A stretch of 64,000 bases of DNA from positions 62,001-126,000 of the forward strand of contig NZ_JACBZU010000006.1 in NCBI RefSeq assembly GCF_013407935.1, read 5' to 3'. The notes below the pieces were generated by a model. It had not been told where the DNA came from. It searched no databases and saw nothing but the letters and a program-made list of their open reading frames with translations. Position numbers and translations under genes: made by a program. The stretch is from Allomuricauda sp. ARW1Y1. GTDB taxonomy: Bacteria > Bacteroidota > Bacteroidia > Flavobacteriales > Flavobacteriaceae. This document shows, in pieces, positions 33,384-42,568 of the stretch (its first letter is position 1; every line of letters starts with the position of its first letter).

Positions 33384-35786
33384 TTAGTCCATACAGTCCA
33401 TTCCAATAGGTGACCCATCGGGTATTGTGGACACTGGAATAAGTTTGAATTCTGAAGGTTCTTTCATAAAGGCGTCAATACGCCTTACCATTTCCGCTGA
33501 AATTGGATTTTTCCCATCTGTCAGCAATTGGGTCTTAAGATTGTCCAACGCTTCATTGGCGACGGCATTTACCTGTGGATGAACGGCATTGTGAGCCGCA
33601 AGATTCATTAGGTGATACAACACCCTAAAATTAATGGTATGCTGTACTTCTTCTTCGTAGTCATCCCGATGCGAGCGATCTATGGTCGCTTTAATTGTTT
33701 CATCCAATACTTCCTTGAGTCCCACTTGATTTTTATCCAAACTCTTTTGCTGAATCAATCGGGAAGCCCGTTCTGGGTGCAACAATAATTCCAACGTCAT
33801 GTCGGCCGCTGTCTCGGCCACAGAAAGTGCATCAAAACTAACGCCGGTGCGACCCTTGAAAGATTCCCTGGAACGATTAAAACCGATGGCACGTGGCGGA
33901 AAGAGGTCCAGTTTATCCTTTGGTACCGCAATGACTTCGGCATCCAACGTTCTCAATATAGACTCCAAAGCTTTTTCCTGAACCGCTTGGTTCACTGGTT
34001 TTACCGGGGTTTGTCCACCTCCTTTTACGGCATAGTTATAATCCAATCCGCCGATGACTTTGGAAACTGCTTCGGTTTGGTACCTGTGGAAAAAGTAAAT
34101 TGGTACGAATACATCTTCGAGTACCGAATACGTCTCTCCAGTCCTTATGTTGTCCACAGAAAAGTTTTGGATTGCCTTTTTCCGGATTTCCAACATTTTT
34201 TCCAGTTCTTCACTGGCAATTTTACCATTGTCCCACAAATGGGCCAAGGCGTGGGCACCTCCTTGTGGACGCGCATCCTGATCGGAAATATAGCGCAATC
34301 CTTCCTGCTGTGCTTTCTCCAAAATAGCGTTCAAGGCTTCCTTCTCGTTGGTGCCACTGGGGAAGTCGGAATAGGCATAGGCTACGGTAACTTTGTCCCA
34401 CTCTCCAATACCGGTATCGTAGGCATTTTCAAAACTGATATCTCCTCCTTTGAGCTCAAATTGTGGATGTGGATAATCCATTACAGAAGCCCTGTTATTG
34501 GTACTTGCCGCAAAGTTGTGGGCAAACCCGAGGGTATGTCCTATCTCGTGTGCGGAGAGTTGGCGTATTCTTGCAAGGGCCAACTCCAACATGGGTTGAT
34601 AATTATCATCCCTTTCCGCAAACGGTTGGTTCATCAAAGCTTGTGCGATCATAAAATCCTGACGGATTCGAAGACTTCCCAAGCTCACGTGACCTTTCAG
34701 GATTTCTCCTGTTCGTGGATCTACCACGCTGGCTCCATAGCTCCATCCCCTTGTGGAGCGGTGCACCCATTGCACTACATTGTAGCGAACATCAAGAGGG
34801 TCGGCATCATCGGGCAATATTTTCATTTGAAAGGCATCCTTATAGCCAGCAGCTTCAAAGGCCTGATTCCACCATTTTCCACCATCCAATAGTGCGGACC
34901 GAATGGGCTCCGGTGTTCCGTTATCCAAATAATAAATGATGGGCTCAACAGCTTCGCTAACTTCGGCATTGGGGTCTTTCTTTTGCAAACGGTGTCTTCT
35001 AATGAATCGCTTCACCAAGGATTCCTGAACCGGTGTCGCATAATCATAATACGAAAAAGGATAACCGCCACTTCGTGGGTCATATTCCCTTTTTTCAAAA
35101 TTATCATCCGGTAATTCAATCAAGGAATGGTGCTGCGCAACGGTGACCAAGCTGGGCGTTGGTGTCACGGAACGTATCCATGCACCTTCTGGTTCGCCTT
35201 TAAAGGTAAGGATAACATCGAACTCCACATTTTTTGGAAATGCCTTGGTACGGTCAAAGGCCCAAGCGCTTTTGGATTTATCTAAGCTGTACGAACCCTG
35301 TTTGCCCCGTTTCAATCGGTTGGAAACCCCATGGGCATCGCGCATCAAAAAGTCCGTGAAATCTATGAGATAACTGCCCTTGGATTCCTCCACGATTTCA
35401 AATCCCTCCAAAATGGATTTGGCAAAAGCCTGCTCCACCGATTTTCTTTCCAGTTCATTATCGGTAATGGCCCGGAACTCCAAATTGGGCTGTACCAGTA
35501 AGAGTTTTTTGCCTGCCTTACGGAAGAAAACCACCTGTTCGTTGCCCAATTGACCTCGATCTAGGCCAATATCATTGCTGCCGATACCGCTACTGAGGGA
35601 ATACACATATAAAAAATCCTTCTCCAAATCATCCACTTGCAGATAGATCTTATCAGTGGAATCGTCATAATAAAAATCAAAATAGCCCTTGAATTTCTGA
35701 AAATCCTTGGTCTTTTCGAATGTTTGGGCCCCGAGGGAGGTACAAATAAAGTAGCAAAGGGCGATGAGTGTAGTAGTGTTCTTCAT
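33384..35786 (-). CDS. Zinc-dependent metalloprotease (DUF5117-type), exported
   Basis: The 800-residue product has a signal peptide (ALCYFICTSLGAQ). A DUF5117-like N-terminal domain includes LSSGIGSNDIGLDRGQL. The metzincin-like zinc site is HEIGHTLGFAHN (HExxHxxGxxH, His413 to His423), followed by NNRASVMDYPHPQ, a Met-turn candidate. The large C-terminal part is helical. This family of periplasmic or outer-membrane-facing peptidases is common in Bacteroidota; no natural substrate is known. The threonine aldolase gene follows after 8 bp. Confidence 0.92.
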   Translation of the reverse strand: MKNTTTLIALCYFICTSLGAQTFEKTKDFQKFKGYFDFYYDDSTDKIYLQVDDLEKDFLYVYSLSSGIGSNDIGLDRGQLGNEQVVFFRKAGKKLLLVQPNLEFRAITDNELERKSVEQAFAKSILEGFEIVEESKGSYLIDFTDFLMRDAHGVSNRLKRGKQGSYSLDKSKSAWAFDRTKAFPKNVEFDVILTFKGEPEGAWIRSVTPTPSLVTVAQHHSLIELPDDNFEKREYDPRSGGYPFSYYDYATPVQESLVKRFIRRHRLQKKDPNAEVSEAVEPIIYYLDNGTPEPIRSALLDGGKWWNQAFEAAGYKDAFQMKILPDDADPLDVRYNVVQWVHRSTRGWSYGASVVDPRTGEILKGHVSLGSLRIRQDFMIAQALMNQPFAERDDNYQPMLELALARIRQLSAHEIGHTLGFAHNFAASTNNRASVMDYPHPQFELKGGDISFENAYDTGIGEWDKVTVAYAYSDFPSGTNEKEALNAILEKAQQEGLRYISDQDARPQGGAHALAHLWDNGKIASEELEKMLEIRKKAIQNFSVDNIRTGETYSVLEDVFVPIYFFHRYQTEAVSKVIGGLDYNYAVKGGGQTPVKPVNQAVQEKALESILRTLDAEVIAVPKDKLDLFPPRAIGFNRSRESFKGRTGVSFDALSVAETAADMTLELLLHPERASRLIQQKSLDKNQVGLKEVLDETIKATIDRSHRDDYEEEVQHTINFRVLYHLMNLAAHNAVHPQVNAVANEALDNLKTQLLTDGKNPISAEMVRRIDAFMKEPSEFKLIPVSTIPDGSPIGMDCMD

Positions 35787-36010
35787 GAGCTGGTTGAATT
35801 AGTGCCTTAAAAATATGGAAATCATTTTAAAGTTCACCTGCCAAAAAATAGTACGGCGATTAAAAAGGGAAATTCATAAAATCTACCCTGCCCTATTGCA
35901 GATTTTTATTTTTTGTGACTTTACTGTTCCCTTTTTCTATTCGAATAGTATTGAAGATATCTTAAGGTCATGTGCCGAAAGAAACTTATTTTTACCTCAA
36001 AATAGATTAC
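35787..36010 (+). other. Intergenic region before prfB
   Basis: AT-rich, 224 bp, between two divergent genes, so it must hold both promoters. No clear TAnnTTTG box, structure or extra gene was found. Confidence 0.5.
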
Positions 36011-37112
36011 ATGGTAACCACAGATCAGCAGAAAGATCTTATTGAGCGCCTTGGTGCGTTAAGGAGGTATCTTTGACATCGATGCCAAACGTATTGAAAT
36101 AGAGAACGAGGAAGAAAAAACCCTCGCTCCCGGTTTTTGGGACAATCCGCAAGAAGCCCAAAAACAAATGCAATCCATCAAATCCAAAAAGAAATGGGTA
36201 GAAGACTTTGAGGAGGCCAAAACTCTGGTCGGCGACCTTGAGGTCCTTATGGAGTTCCTACAAGCTGGGGAGGTTTCCGAAGAGGAGGTCTCCAAGCAGT
36301 TTGATAAGGCCACTGACGCCATCGAAAAATTGGAGTTCCGCAACATGCTTTCGGAAGAAGGTGATGAACTTACCGCCGTGCTTCAAATCACCGCTGGTGC
36401 CGGGGGAACGGAAAGTTGCGACTGGGCGTCCATGCTCATGCGCATGTACATGATGTGGGCCGAAAAGAACGGTTATAAAATCAAGGAACTCAACTACCAA
36501 GAGGGTGATGTGGCGGGGATAAAAACGGTAACCCTGGAAATTGAAGGGGAATACGCCTTTGGCTGGCTAAAAGGAGAAAACGGGGTGCATCGTTTGGTGC
36601 GCATATCCCCTTTTGATAGTAATGCGAAGAGACACACCTCCTTTGCATCGGTGTATGTGTACCCACTAGTGGACGACAGCATTGAAATTGAGGTGAATCC
36701 TTCCGAAATCGAAATCACAACGGCACGTTCCAGTGGTGCGGGCGGACAAAATGTGAACAAGGTGGAAACCAAGGTGCAGTTGGTGCACAAACCTACCGGA
36801 ATTCAAATATCCTGTTCCGATTCCCGTTCCCAACACGATAACAGGGCAACGGCCATGAAAATGCTGAAATCGCAGCTCTATGAAATCGAACTGCGCAAAA
36901 AGCAGGAGGCCCGGGCCGAAATCGAATCCTCTAAAATGAAGATTGAATGGGGATCGCAGATTCGTAACTACGTGATGCATCCCTACAAATTGGTGAAGGA
37001 TGTGAGAACCGGGGAAGAGACCGGTAATGTGGATGCCGTTATGGATGGCGATCTGGATGCATTTTTAAAGGCCTATTTAATGATGATGGGGCAAAAAGAA
37101 GAACAAGATTAA
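36011..37112 (+). CDS. prfB: Peptide chain release factor 2 with programmed +1 frameshift
   Basis: The product is a 366-residue RF2 made from two frames. The first runs from ATG at 36011 for 21 codons to CTT at 36071-36073. TGA at 36074-36076 follows, and translation must shift +1 (skip T36074) to read GAC at 36075. The signal is AGGAGG-TAT-CTT-TGA-C, matching the classical RF2 site, with an SD-like AGGAGG three bases before CTT. Downstream motifs are the RF2 recognition tripeptide SPF (RISPFDSN) and the catalytic GGQ in [14 protein letters not shown]2 reads UGA and UAA; low RF2 allows the shift, giving autoregulation. ArsC follows 9 bp later. Confidence 0.96.
36062..36077 (+). promoter_or_regulatory. 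RF2 programmed frameshift site
   Basis: Shine-Dalgarno-like AGGAGG at 36062-36067, then TAT, the slippery CTT (36071-36073), the in-frame TGA (36074-36076) and C. Spacing of three bases between AGGAGG and CTT is as in E. coli. It is notable because ordinary genes in this window rarely show such an SD. Confidence 0.95.
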
Positions 37113-37121
37113 AATAAAGAC

Positions 37122-37463
37122 ATGATTAAGATTTATCATAATCCAAGATGTAGAAAGTCCAGAGAAGGTCTGGCCATTTTGGAAAAGTCAGGCAAGGCAT
37201 TTGAAGTGGTCAAATATCTGGATGATGTACCCAGTAAAGAGGAACTGAAGACCTTGATTGCGTATCTGGGCATTGCTCCGATTGACCTAGTTCGAAAAAC
37301 CGAGGCGATTTGGAAGGAAAAGTTCAAGGGAAAAACGTTGACGGACGAGGAAGTGATCACAGCCATGGCAGAAAATCCAAAACTGATTGAACGACCCATT
37401 GTTGTAAACGGAAAAAAAGCGGTTGTTGGCAGACCGCCAGAGAACATTTCCAACTTACTATAA
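37122..37463 (+). CDS. arsC: ArsC-family arsenate reductase (glutaredoxin-type)
   Basis: The 113-residue protein has MIKIYHNPRCRKSREGL with the reactive Cys10, and RKTEAIWKE then LIERPIVVNGKKAVVGRPPE at the C-terminal side, the ArsC pattern with the Arg residues used to bind arsenate. The enzyme uses glutathione/glutaredoxin-like chemistry. No ars transporter or ArsR regulator is next to it, so it may serve another role in the ArsC/Spx fold. It sits 9 bp after prfB and is likely co-transcribed. Confidence 0.9.
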   Translation: MIKIYHNPRCRKSREGLAILEKSGKAFEVVKYLDDVPSKEELKTLIAYLGIAPIDLVRKTEAIWKEKFKGKTLTDEEVITAMAENPKLIERPIVVNGKKAVVGRPPENISNLL

Positions 37464-37531
37464 GCTTGATAGCCAGTTACATTTAACACCGTTTCCACGG
37501 GTTTTTTCAACCTAAATACTATCTTTATCCC

Positions 37532-38020
37532 ATGAAAAGAAAACAAATCCTCTTCTATATCACTCTTTTGACGGGTATGCTTTGTATAAACGATTTGTCC
37601 GCGCAATTTGGCTATGGGTCGCCTTATGGCAACCGCAGTATGTACGGCAGGGGCAGAACCTCAATACCCCAAGCGGGACCTGTGGAAACCCAAAAGGAGG
37701 AGACACCCCCAACAGCGCAAGAAATTGTGGATTCACAAATGCCTTCCATCACGGAAGCCCTTGAATTGGACCCTTTTGAACAGGCCGTGGTACGCACCTC
37801 ATTGGTTCAATCCGTACAACAGCGTATCGAACTTCAAATATTGCAATTGGAACCTCTTAAAATGAAAGAAGAGGTAGAAAAAATCAAAAGGCGTCAAGAT
37901 GCAGAACTGAAGGCCGGACTTCCCGAAGATAAATTCGAGGCCTTTATGGAGCTACAGGAAAACCAATTCAAGGCCAAGAGGAAAAAAAAGAGAAAAAAGG
38001 ACAAAAAAGACAAGGGTTAA
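37532..38020 (+). CDS. Secreted protein with acidic/basic low-complexity tail, function unknown
   Basis: The 162-residue product has a signal peptide (ITLLTGMLCINDLSAQ). The mature part has a short Gly/Tyr/Arg-rich stretch, a helical region with TEALELDPFEQAVVRTSLVQSVQQRIELQ, a run of alternating charges and a final lysine-rich tail. I recognise no family. The basic tail is similar in style to the end of the barrel protein at 2705-3688. Confidence 0.6.
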   Translation: MKRKQILFYITLLTGMLCINDLSAQFGYGSPYGNRSMYGRGRTSIPQAGPVETQKEETPPTAQEIVDSQMPSITEALELDPFEQAVVRTSLVQSVQQRIELQILQLEPLKMKEEVEKIKRRQDAELKAGLPEDKFEAFMELQENQFKAKRKKKRKKDKKDKG

Positions 38021-38120
38021 CAATTCTTTAAGGTCATTCGCAGGCTCAATTCCGTTGTTGAGGGATTAATATTTTATGTGCATTTATTTTCTGTCAATTT
38101 TGTGGCATAAAAATCAAACT

Positions 38121-40604
38121 ATGCACAGGATATTTATCCCGTTATTGCTTCTGACCCTTACCACGTTTCAAAGTGTAGCACAGCAAAATCGATCATCCAT
38201 TACCCTTTCTGGGAAGGTTGTCGATTCCGAATCAGGTCAACCCTTGGAGTATGCCACCTTTGTGCTGCAAAATGCGGACAGTCCAGATCAAGTTACCGGA
38301 GGCATTACCGACCTTTCGGGTGAGTTTGAAATTGAAACTACTCCCGGTAAATATAATATTCGTGTAGAATTCATTTCCTACAAAACCTATTCCCTTCAAG
38401 CACAAACCTATAATTCAGATACCAACTTGGGCACTATCACCCTATCACCAGATGTGGCACAACTCGCAGAGGTAGAAGTAGTAGGTGAAAAAACCACTGT
38501 TGAGGTGCGGTTGGACAAAAAAGTATATAACATAGGTAAGGACATCACCACTAGCGGCGGAAACGTCAGTGATGCACTCGGGAACATTCCTTCGGTGTCT
38601 GTTGATGTTGAAGGAGGCATCAGCCTTCGTGGAAATGATAACGTACGTATTCTTATCAACGGTAAGCCATCTGCCTTGGCAGGTTTTGGGTCTACCGATA
38701 TATTACAACAATTACCTGCCGACGCCATTGAAAAGGTCGAAGTAATTACCAGTCCTTCGGCCCGTTATGATGCAGAGGGTACGGCAGGTATTCTTAACAT
38801 TGTCCTTAAAAAGGAGAAAACCCTTGGAATCAATGGTTCCATCAATGCAACTATTGGTGATCCGTTGAATGCCAGGGTAACCTCCAATTTTAATATCCGG
38901 ACAGAAAAATTCAATATTTTCAATACGCTGGGATACTTTAAAAGAAAACCCCCAGGAAATGGATTTTTCGACAACAGATATTTGACCGACTTAAGTGATT
39001 TTGACCGAATCATTGAAGACAGGGACATCAACCGCGATGATAATGGTTTGAGCCTAAACATTGGAATGGAGTATTTTTTGACCGAGAAGTCCTCCGTAAC
39101 CGGTAGTTTTTTCTACCGATGGTCCGATGAGAACGATTTGACCGAAAACGACAACCAACGTTTTATGGACGGCGAATTGAGCAGCAGAACCTTTAGGACC
39201 GAAAATCAGCTTGAAAACGATAATAGTTATCAAGTTTCCTTTAACTACACCAACCGTTTTAATGATGATGGGCACGAATTGACGGCAGACTTTCAATATT
39301 CGTATGACGATGAGGATGTACTGACAGAAATCCAAGAAAGCAATATCGTACCCAACACGGATTTGTTGGCAAGGGAAAATATTTACGAAATCCAGACCCA
39401 AGATGATATTTTGGCCCAAATCGATTATGTGTTGCCTATGGGCGATGCACAATTTGAGGCAGGTTACCGTGGTACATTTGAAAAAGAGGTGAGCGATTTT
39501 CAGTTGGACACCTTGAACATTGGAACAGGTGAATTTGCAACCAACAGGGATTTGACCAACATTTTTACCTATCGCGAAAACGTTAACGCCATCTACACCC
39601 AATATGGAAACAAATATGGTAAGATTTCGATGTTGCTTGGCCTTCGTTTGGAAAACACAGAGCTTATTGGTAGCGTGGATTCCACCATCGATGGCGAAGC
39701 ATTGCAAGAGATTGTAGGTGAGGATGTGGATTTGAATTTTGATAAGAATTATTTAGGACTTTTTCCAACGGTGAACCTTATCTATGAGATTTCCAAAACT
39801 GAAAATATCTCCCTGGGTTATAACCGTAGGATCAATAGGCCAAGAGGGTGGTTCATCAATCCCTTTCCCTCCCGTTCAAGTAGGACCAATGTTTTTCAGG
39901 GTAACCCGGATTTGGACCCAGCCTTTGCCAATGCATTTGATTTGGGATATTTGAAGCGTTGGAAGAAATTGACACTTACCACATCGGTGTATTATCAGAG
40001 AGAAACCAATTCCTTTGAACGTATACAGGAAGAGACCGGTGAAATCACTTCGGACGGTATTCAAATAATTCGTTCGGTACCCATTAACCTTTCCACCAAT
40101 GAACGTATCGGTGCCGAAGCTGGAGCCATTTACAACCCAGCCAAGTGGTGGCGCTTAAATGGTAGTTTCAACTTTTTTACATTTAATTCTGAAGGAACTT
40201 TTAATGGTGTGGATTTTGGGGCAGAGAACACCAGCTGGTTTGCAAGAATGAGCTCCAAATTTACCTTGCCCAAGAAAATAGACCTTCAGTTGAACTCCTT
40301 TTATAGGGGACCCACACAAAATGCCCAAACCGAAAATAAGGGAATTTTCTCCCTTAACTTGGCCATTAGCAAAGATTTGTTCAAGGATAACGCGACCGTT
40401 TCCTTAAATGTCAGCGATGTTTTCAACTCCAGAAAGCGAATGTCGTTCACGCAGACCCCTACCTTTACCTCCGATAGTGAATTTCAATGGAGGGAGAGAC
40501 AGGTGAACCTATCCTTTATTTATAGATTTAACCAACCAAAGGAACAACGTCGTCGTGGACAGGACAGGCAAGGTGGAGGTGATGATGATGAGGGAGAGTA
40601 TTAA
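38121..40604 (+). CDS. TonB-dependent receptor-like outer-membrane protein with carboxypeptidase-regulatory domain
   Basis: There are 827 residues from the ATG at 38121; the longer frame starting upstream reads poorly as protein. A signal peptide ends near VAQQ. A CarboxypepD_reg-like domain (SITLSGKVVDSESGQPLEYATFVLQN) is followed by a plug domain (EVVGEKTTVEVRLDKKVYNIGKDITTSGGNVSDALGNIPSVSVDVEGGISLRGNDNVRILINGKPS) and a long beta-barrel to the end. This is the outer-membrane beta-barrel family often described as a TonB-dependent receptor without a TonB box. The C-terminal tail is Gly/Asp/Gln-rich and basic. Cargo unknown. Confidence 0.9.
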   Translation: MHRIFIPLLLLTLTTFQSVAQQNRSSITLSGKVVDSESGQPLEYATFVLQNADSPDQVTGGITDLSGEFEIETTPGKYNIRVEFISYKTYSLQAQTYNSDTNLGTITLSPDVAQLAEVEVVGEKTTVEVRLDKKVYNIGKDITTSGGNVSDALGNIPSVSVDVEGGISLRGNDNVRILINGKPSALAGFGSTDILQQLPADAIEKVEVITSPSARYDAEGTAGILNIVLKKEKTLGINGSINATIGDPLNARVTSNFNIRTEKFNIFNTLGYFKRKPPGNGFFDNRYLTDLSDFDRIIEDRDINRDDNGLSLNIGMEYFLTEKSSVTGSFFYRWSDENDLTENDNQRFMDGELSSRTFRTENQLENDNSYQVSFNYTNRFNDDGHELTADFQYSYDDEDVLTEIQESNIVPNTDLLARENIYEIQTQDDILAQIDYVLPMGDAQFEAGYRGTFEKEVSDFQLDTLNIGTGEFATNRDLTNIFTYRENVNAIYTQYGNKYGKISMLLGLRLENTELIGSVDSTIDGEALQEIVGEDVDLNFDKNYLGLFPTVNLIYEISKTENISLGYNRRINRPRGWFINPFPSRSSRTNVFQGNPDLDPAFANAFDLGYLKRWKKLTLTTSVYYQRETNSFERIQEETGEITSDGIQIIRSVPINLSTNERIGAEAGAIYNPAKWWRLNGSFNFFTFNSEGTFNGVDFGAENTSWFARMSSKFTLPKKIDLQLNSFYRGPTQNAQTENKGIFSLNLAISKDLFKDNATVSLNVSDVFNSRKRMSFTQTPTFTSDSEFQWRERQVNLSFIYRFNQPKEQRRRGQDRQGGGDDDEGEY

Positions 40605-40640
40605 GAAACGGTTTAGTTCCCCCGAAACTTGAACAGGAAA

Positions 40641-40664
40641 AGCAGCCGAATGGCTGCTTTTTTT
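40641..40664 (+). terminator. Terminator after the TonB-type receptor
   Basis: AGCAGCC-GAAT-GGCTGCT (40641-40658) with a run of T behind it. Confidence 0.85.
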
Positions 40665-40742
40665 ATTTTGTCGCTCCGTACATGAACCCAAATTATGGGT
40701 CAAAAAAATAGCCTTCGATCATACGAAAGCTAAATAGTGGAT

Positions 40743-40768
40743 AAAAAAAAGGAGCCAAATGGCTCCTT
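40743..40768 (-). terminator. Terminator after the 57-aa membrane protein gene
   Basis: AAGGAGCCA (40749-40757) pairs with TGGCTCCTT (40760-40768) around a two-base loop; on the minus strand the A run at 40743-40750 becomes the T tract. Confidence 0.8.
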
Positions 40769-40777
40769 GTATATATT

Positions 40778-40951
40778 TTATTCTTCGAGTTGGGCACGTT
40801 TGGCCTCTCGTCTTTCTTTGAACATTTCCCTAAGGTTTCCAATCAACCAGTAAGGTACCACAAAGGTCAATAGGAATATCATCAACCAAAAACCGATTGT
40901 CAAAATTGTTAGAAACGCTAAAAAACCTAAATACTGGTCAAATTCGAACAT
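40778..40951 (-). CDS. Small membrane protein, 57 residues
   Basis: ATG at 40951 to TAA at 40778-40780 encodes 57 residues: a short acidic start (MFEFDQYLGF), one long or two close hydrophobic helices (about residues 9-36), a VPYWLIGNLREMF motif and a charged, helical tail ending LEE. It has its own terminator just downstream, which supports it as a real gene. Small proteins of this form occur in flavobacteria; the function is unknown. Confidence 0.7.
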   Translation of the reverse strand: MFEFDQYLGFLAFLTILTIGFWLMIFLLTFVVPYWLIGNLREMFKERREAKRAQLEE

Positions 40952-41063
40952 CTTTACTCCTTTTGTTTTAACAAAGATACTTTCTTCTTATCAAAAAAAG
41001 CAAATGCTAGGGCAAAAAAAGTGTATTTATTGCCATCAATTACCATATAAATACCCGATATCC

Positions 41064-41071
41064 TACCTTTG
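41064..41071 (+). promoter_or_regulatory. Candidate -7 box for fumC
   Basis: TACCTTTG matches TAnnTTTG, 19 bp before the ATG at 41091. No clear -33 box was found at normal spacing. Confidence 0.45.
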
Positions 41072-41090
41072 TGAAACAAAATTTTAAACT

Positions 41091-42488
41091 ATGGGTTTTA
41101 GGATTGAAAAAGATACAATGGGCGAGGTAAAAGTACCCGCCGACAAATATTGGGGAGCCCAAACGGAGCGTTCCCGCAACAACTTTAAAATTGGGGCCCC
41201 TGCATCCATGCCCTTGGATGTGGTTTATGGTTTTGCCTATCTCAAGAAAGCGGCCGCATTTACCAACCACGAATTGGGCGTATTGAGCCAAGAAAAAAGG
41301 GATTTGATTGCACAAGTATGCGACGAAATACTCGAAGGCAAACATGATGACCAGTTTCCATTGGTTATTTGGCAAACCGGTTCGGGTACCCAAAGCAACA
41401 TGAACGTAAACGAAGTGATTGCCAACCGCGCTCATGAAATTGCGGGTAAGAAAATCGGGGAAGGCGAAAAAACCATCCAGCCCAATGATGATGTGAATAA
41501 AAGTCAGTCCTCCAATGATACCTTCCCTACGGGAATGCATATCGCAGCCTACAAAAAAATAGTGGACGTCACCATTCCCGGGGTAGAGCAATTAAGAGAT
41601 ACGTTGCAGAAAAAATCCGAGGAATTCAAGGACGTGGTAAAGATTGGAAGGACCCATTTGATGGATGCCACTCCCCTAACCTTGGGACAAGAGTTTTCGG
41701 GCTATGTTTCCCAGTTGAACCATGGCTTGAAAGCTTTGAAAAACACACTTCCCCATTTGAGCGAATTGGCTTTGGGCGGTACTGCGGTAGGTACGGGCCT
41801 AAACACCCCTAAGGGTTATGATGTTCTCGTTGCCAAATATATTGCCGAGTTTACTGGAAAACCATTCGTTACTGCTGGTAACAAATTTGAGGCGTTGGCC
41901 GCGCACGATGCCATCGTGGAAAGTCATGGTGCCTTAAAACAACTAGCGGTTTCTTTGAACAAAATTGCGAATGATATCCGTATGATGGCCTCTGGACCTC
42001 GTTCCGGTATCGGGGAAATCATTATTCCTGCCAACGAACCCGGAAGTTCCATTATGCCCGGAAAGGTGAACCCTACCCAATGTGAGGCATTGACCATGGT
42101 CTGTGCACAGGTGATGGGGAACGATGTGGCCATTTCCGTTGGTGGTACGCAAGGACATTACGAATTGAATGTTTTTAAACCGATGATGGCTGCCAATATT
42201 TTGCAATCTGCCCAATTATTGGGCGATGCCTGCGTAAGTTTTGATGAAAACTGTGCCGCCGGTATTGAACCCAACCACGAGACCATTAAAACCTTGTTGA
42301 ACAACTCTTTGATGTTGGTTACTGCCCTTAACACCAAAATCGGGTACTACAAAGCGGCCGAAATTGCCAACACAGCCCATAAAAATGGCACTACCTTAAG
42401 GGAAGAGGCCGTTAACCTTGGATATGTGACCCCAGAGGAATATGATGAATGGGTGAAGCCCGAAGATATGGTAGGCAGTCTTAAATAG
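41091..42488 (+). CDS. fumC: Fumarate hydratase, class II
   Basis: The 465-residue product begins [33 protein letters not shown] and contains [22 protein letters not shown] residues, [18 protein letters not shown] and the superfamily signature [13 protein letters not shown]. Class II fumarases are iron-independent tetramers that add water to fumarate in the TCA cycle. The length is normal and no defect is seen. A promoter-like box lies upstream and a strong bidirectional terminator follows. Confidence 0.97.
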   Translation: MGFRIEKDTMGEVKVPADKYWGAQTERSRNNFKIGAPASMPLDVVYGFAYLKKAAAFTNHELGVLSQEKRDLIAQVCDEILEGKHDDQFPLVIWQTGSGTQSNMNVNEVIANRAHEIAGKKIGEGEKTIQPNDDVNKSQSSNDTFPTGMHIAAYKKIVDVTIPGVEQLRDTLQKKSEEFKDVVKIGRTHLMDATPLTLGQEFSGYVSQLNHGLKALKNTLPHLSELALGGTAVGTGLNTPKGYDVLVAKYIAEFTGKPFVTAGNKFEALAAHDAIVESHGALKQLAVSLNKIANDIRMMASGPRSGIGEIIIPANEPGSSIMPGKVNPTQCEALTMVCAQVMGNDVAISVGGTQGHYELNVFKPMMAANILQSAQLLGDACVSFDENCAAGIEPNHETIKTLLNNSLMLVTALNTKIGYYKAAEIANTAHKNGTTLREEAVNLGYVTPEEYDEWVKPEDMVGSLK

Positions 42489-42517
42489 AGAAATGCCAAT
42501 CTTACAAATAGAAAAAA

Positions 42518-42546
42518 GGCCCGTCCAAAATTGGACGGGCCCTTTT
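42518..42546 (+). terminator. Bidirectional terminator between fumC and the coiled-coil protein gene
   Basis: GGCCCGTCCAA and TTGGACGGGCC form a perfect 11-bp stem with an AA loop (42518-42541), with A run before and T run after, so it ends both converging transcripts. Confidence 0.9.
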
Positions 42547-42568
42547 ATTTATGGTGATAGTGTGTTTA

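Noticed and set aside
35815..36045. 76-codon frame upstream of prfB
   Set aside because: It lies in the AT-rich divergent promoter region and overlaps the real prfB start in another frame; no motif.
36074..36076. TGA inside prfB taken as evidence of a pseudogene
   Set aside because: The classical RF2 frameshift signal (AGGAGG and CTT-TGA-C) is intact and the downstream frame is complete.
39054..39707. 217-codon open frame on the minus strand
   Set aside because: Antisense to the TonB-type receptor; its composition reflects the receptor's codons and it has no recognisable domain.
41040..41591. 183-codon open frame on the minus strand
   Set aside because: Antisense to fumC, whose conserved motifs are in the plus strand.
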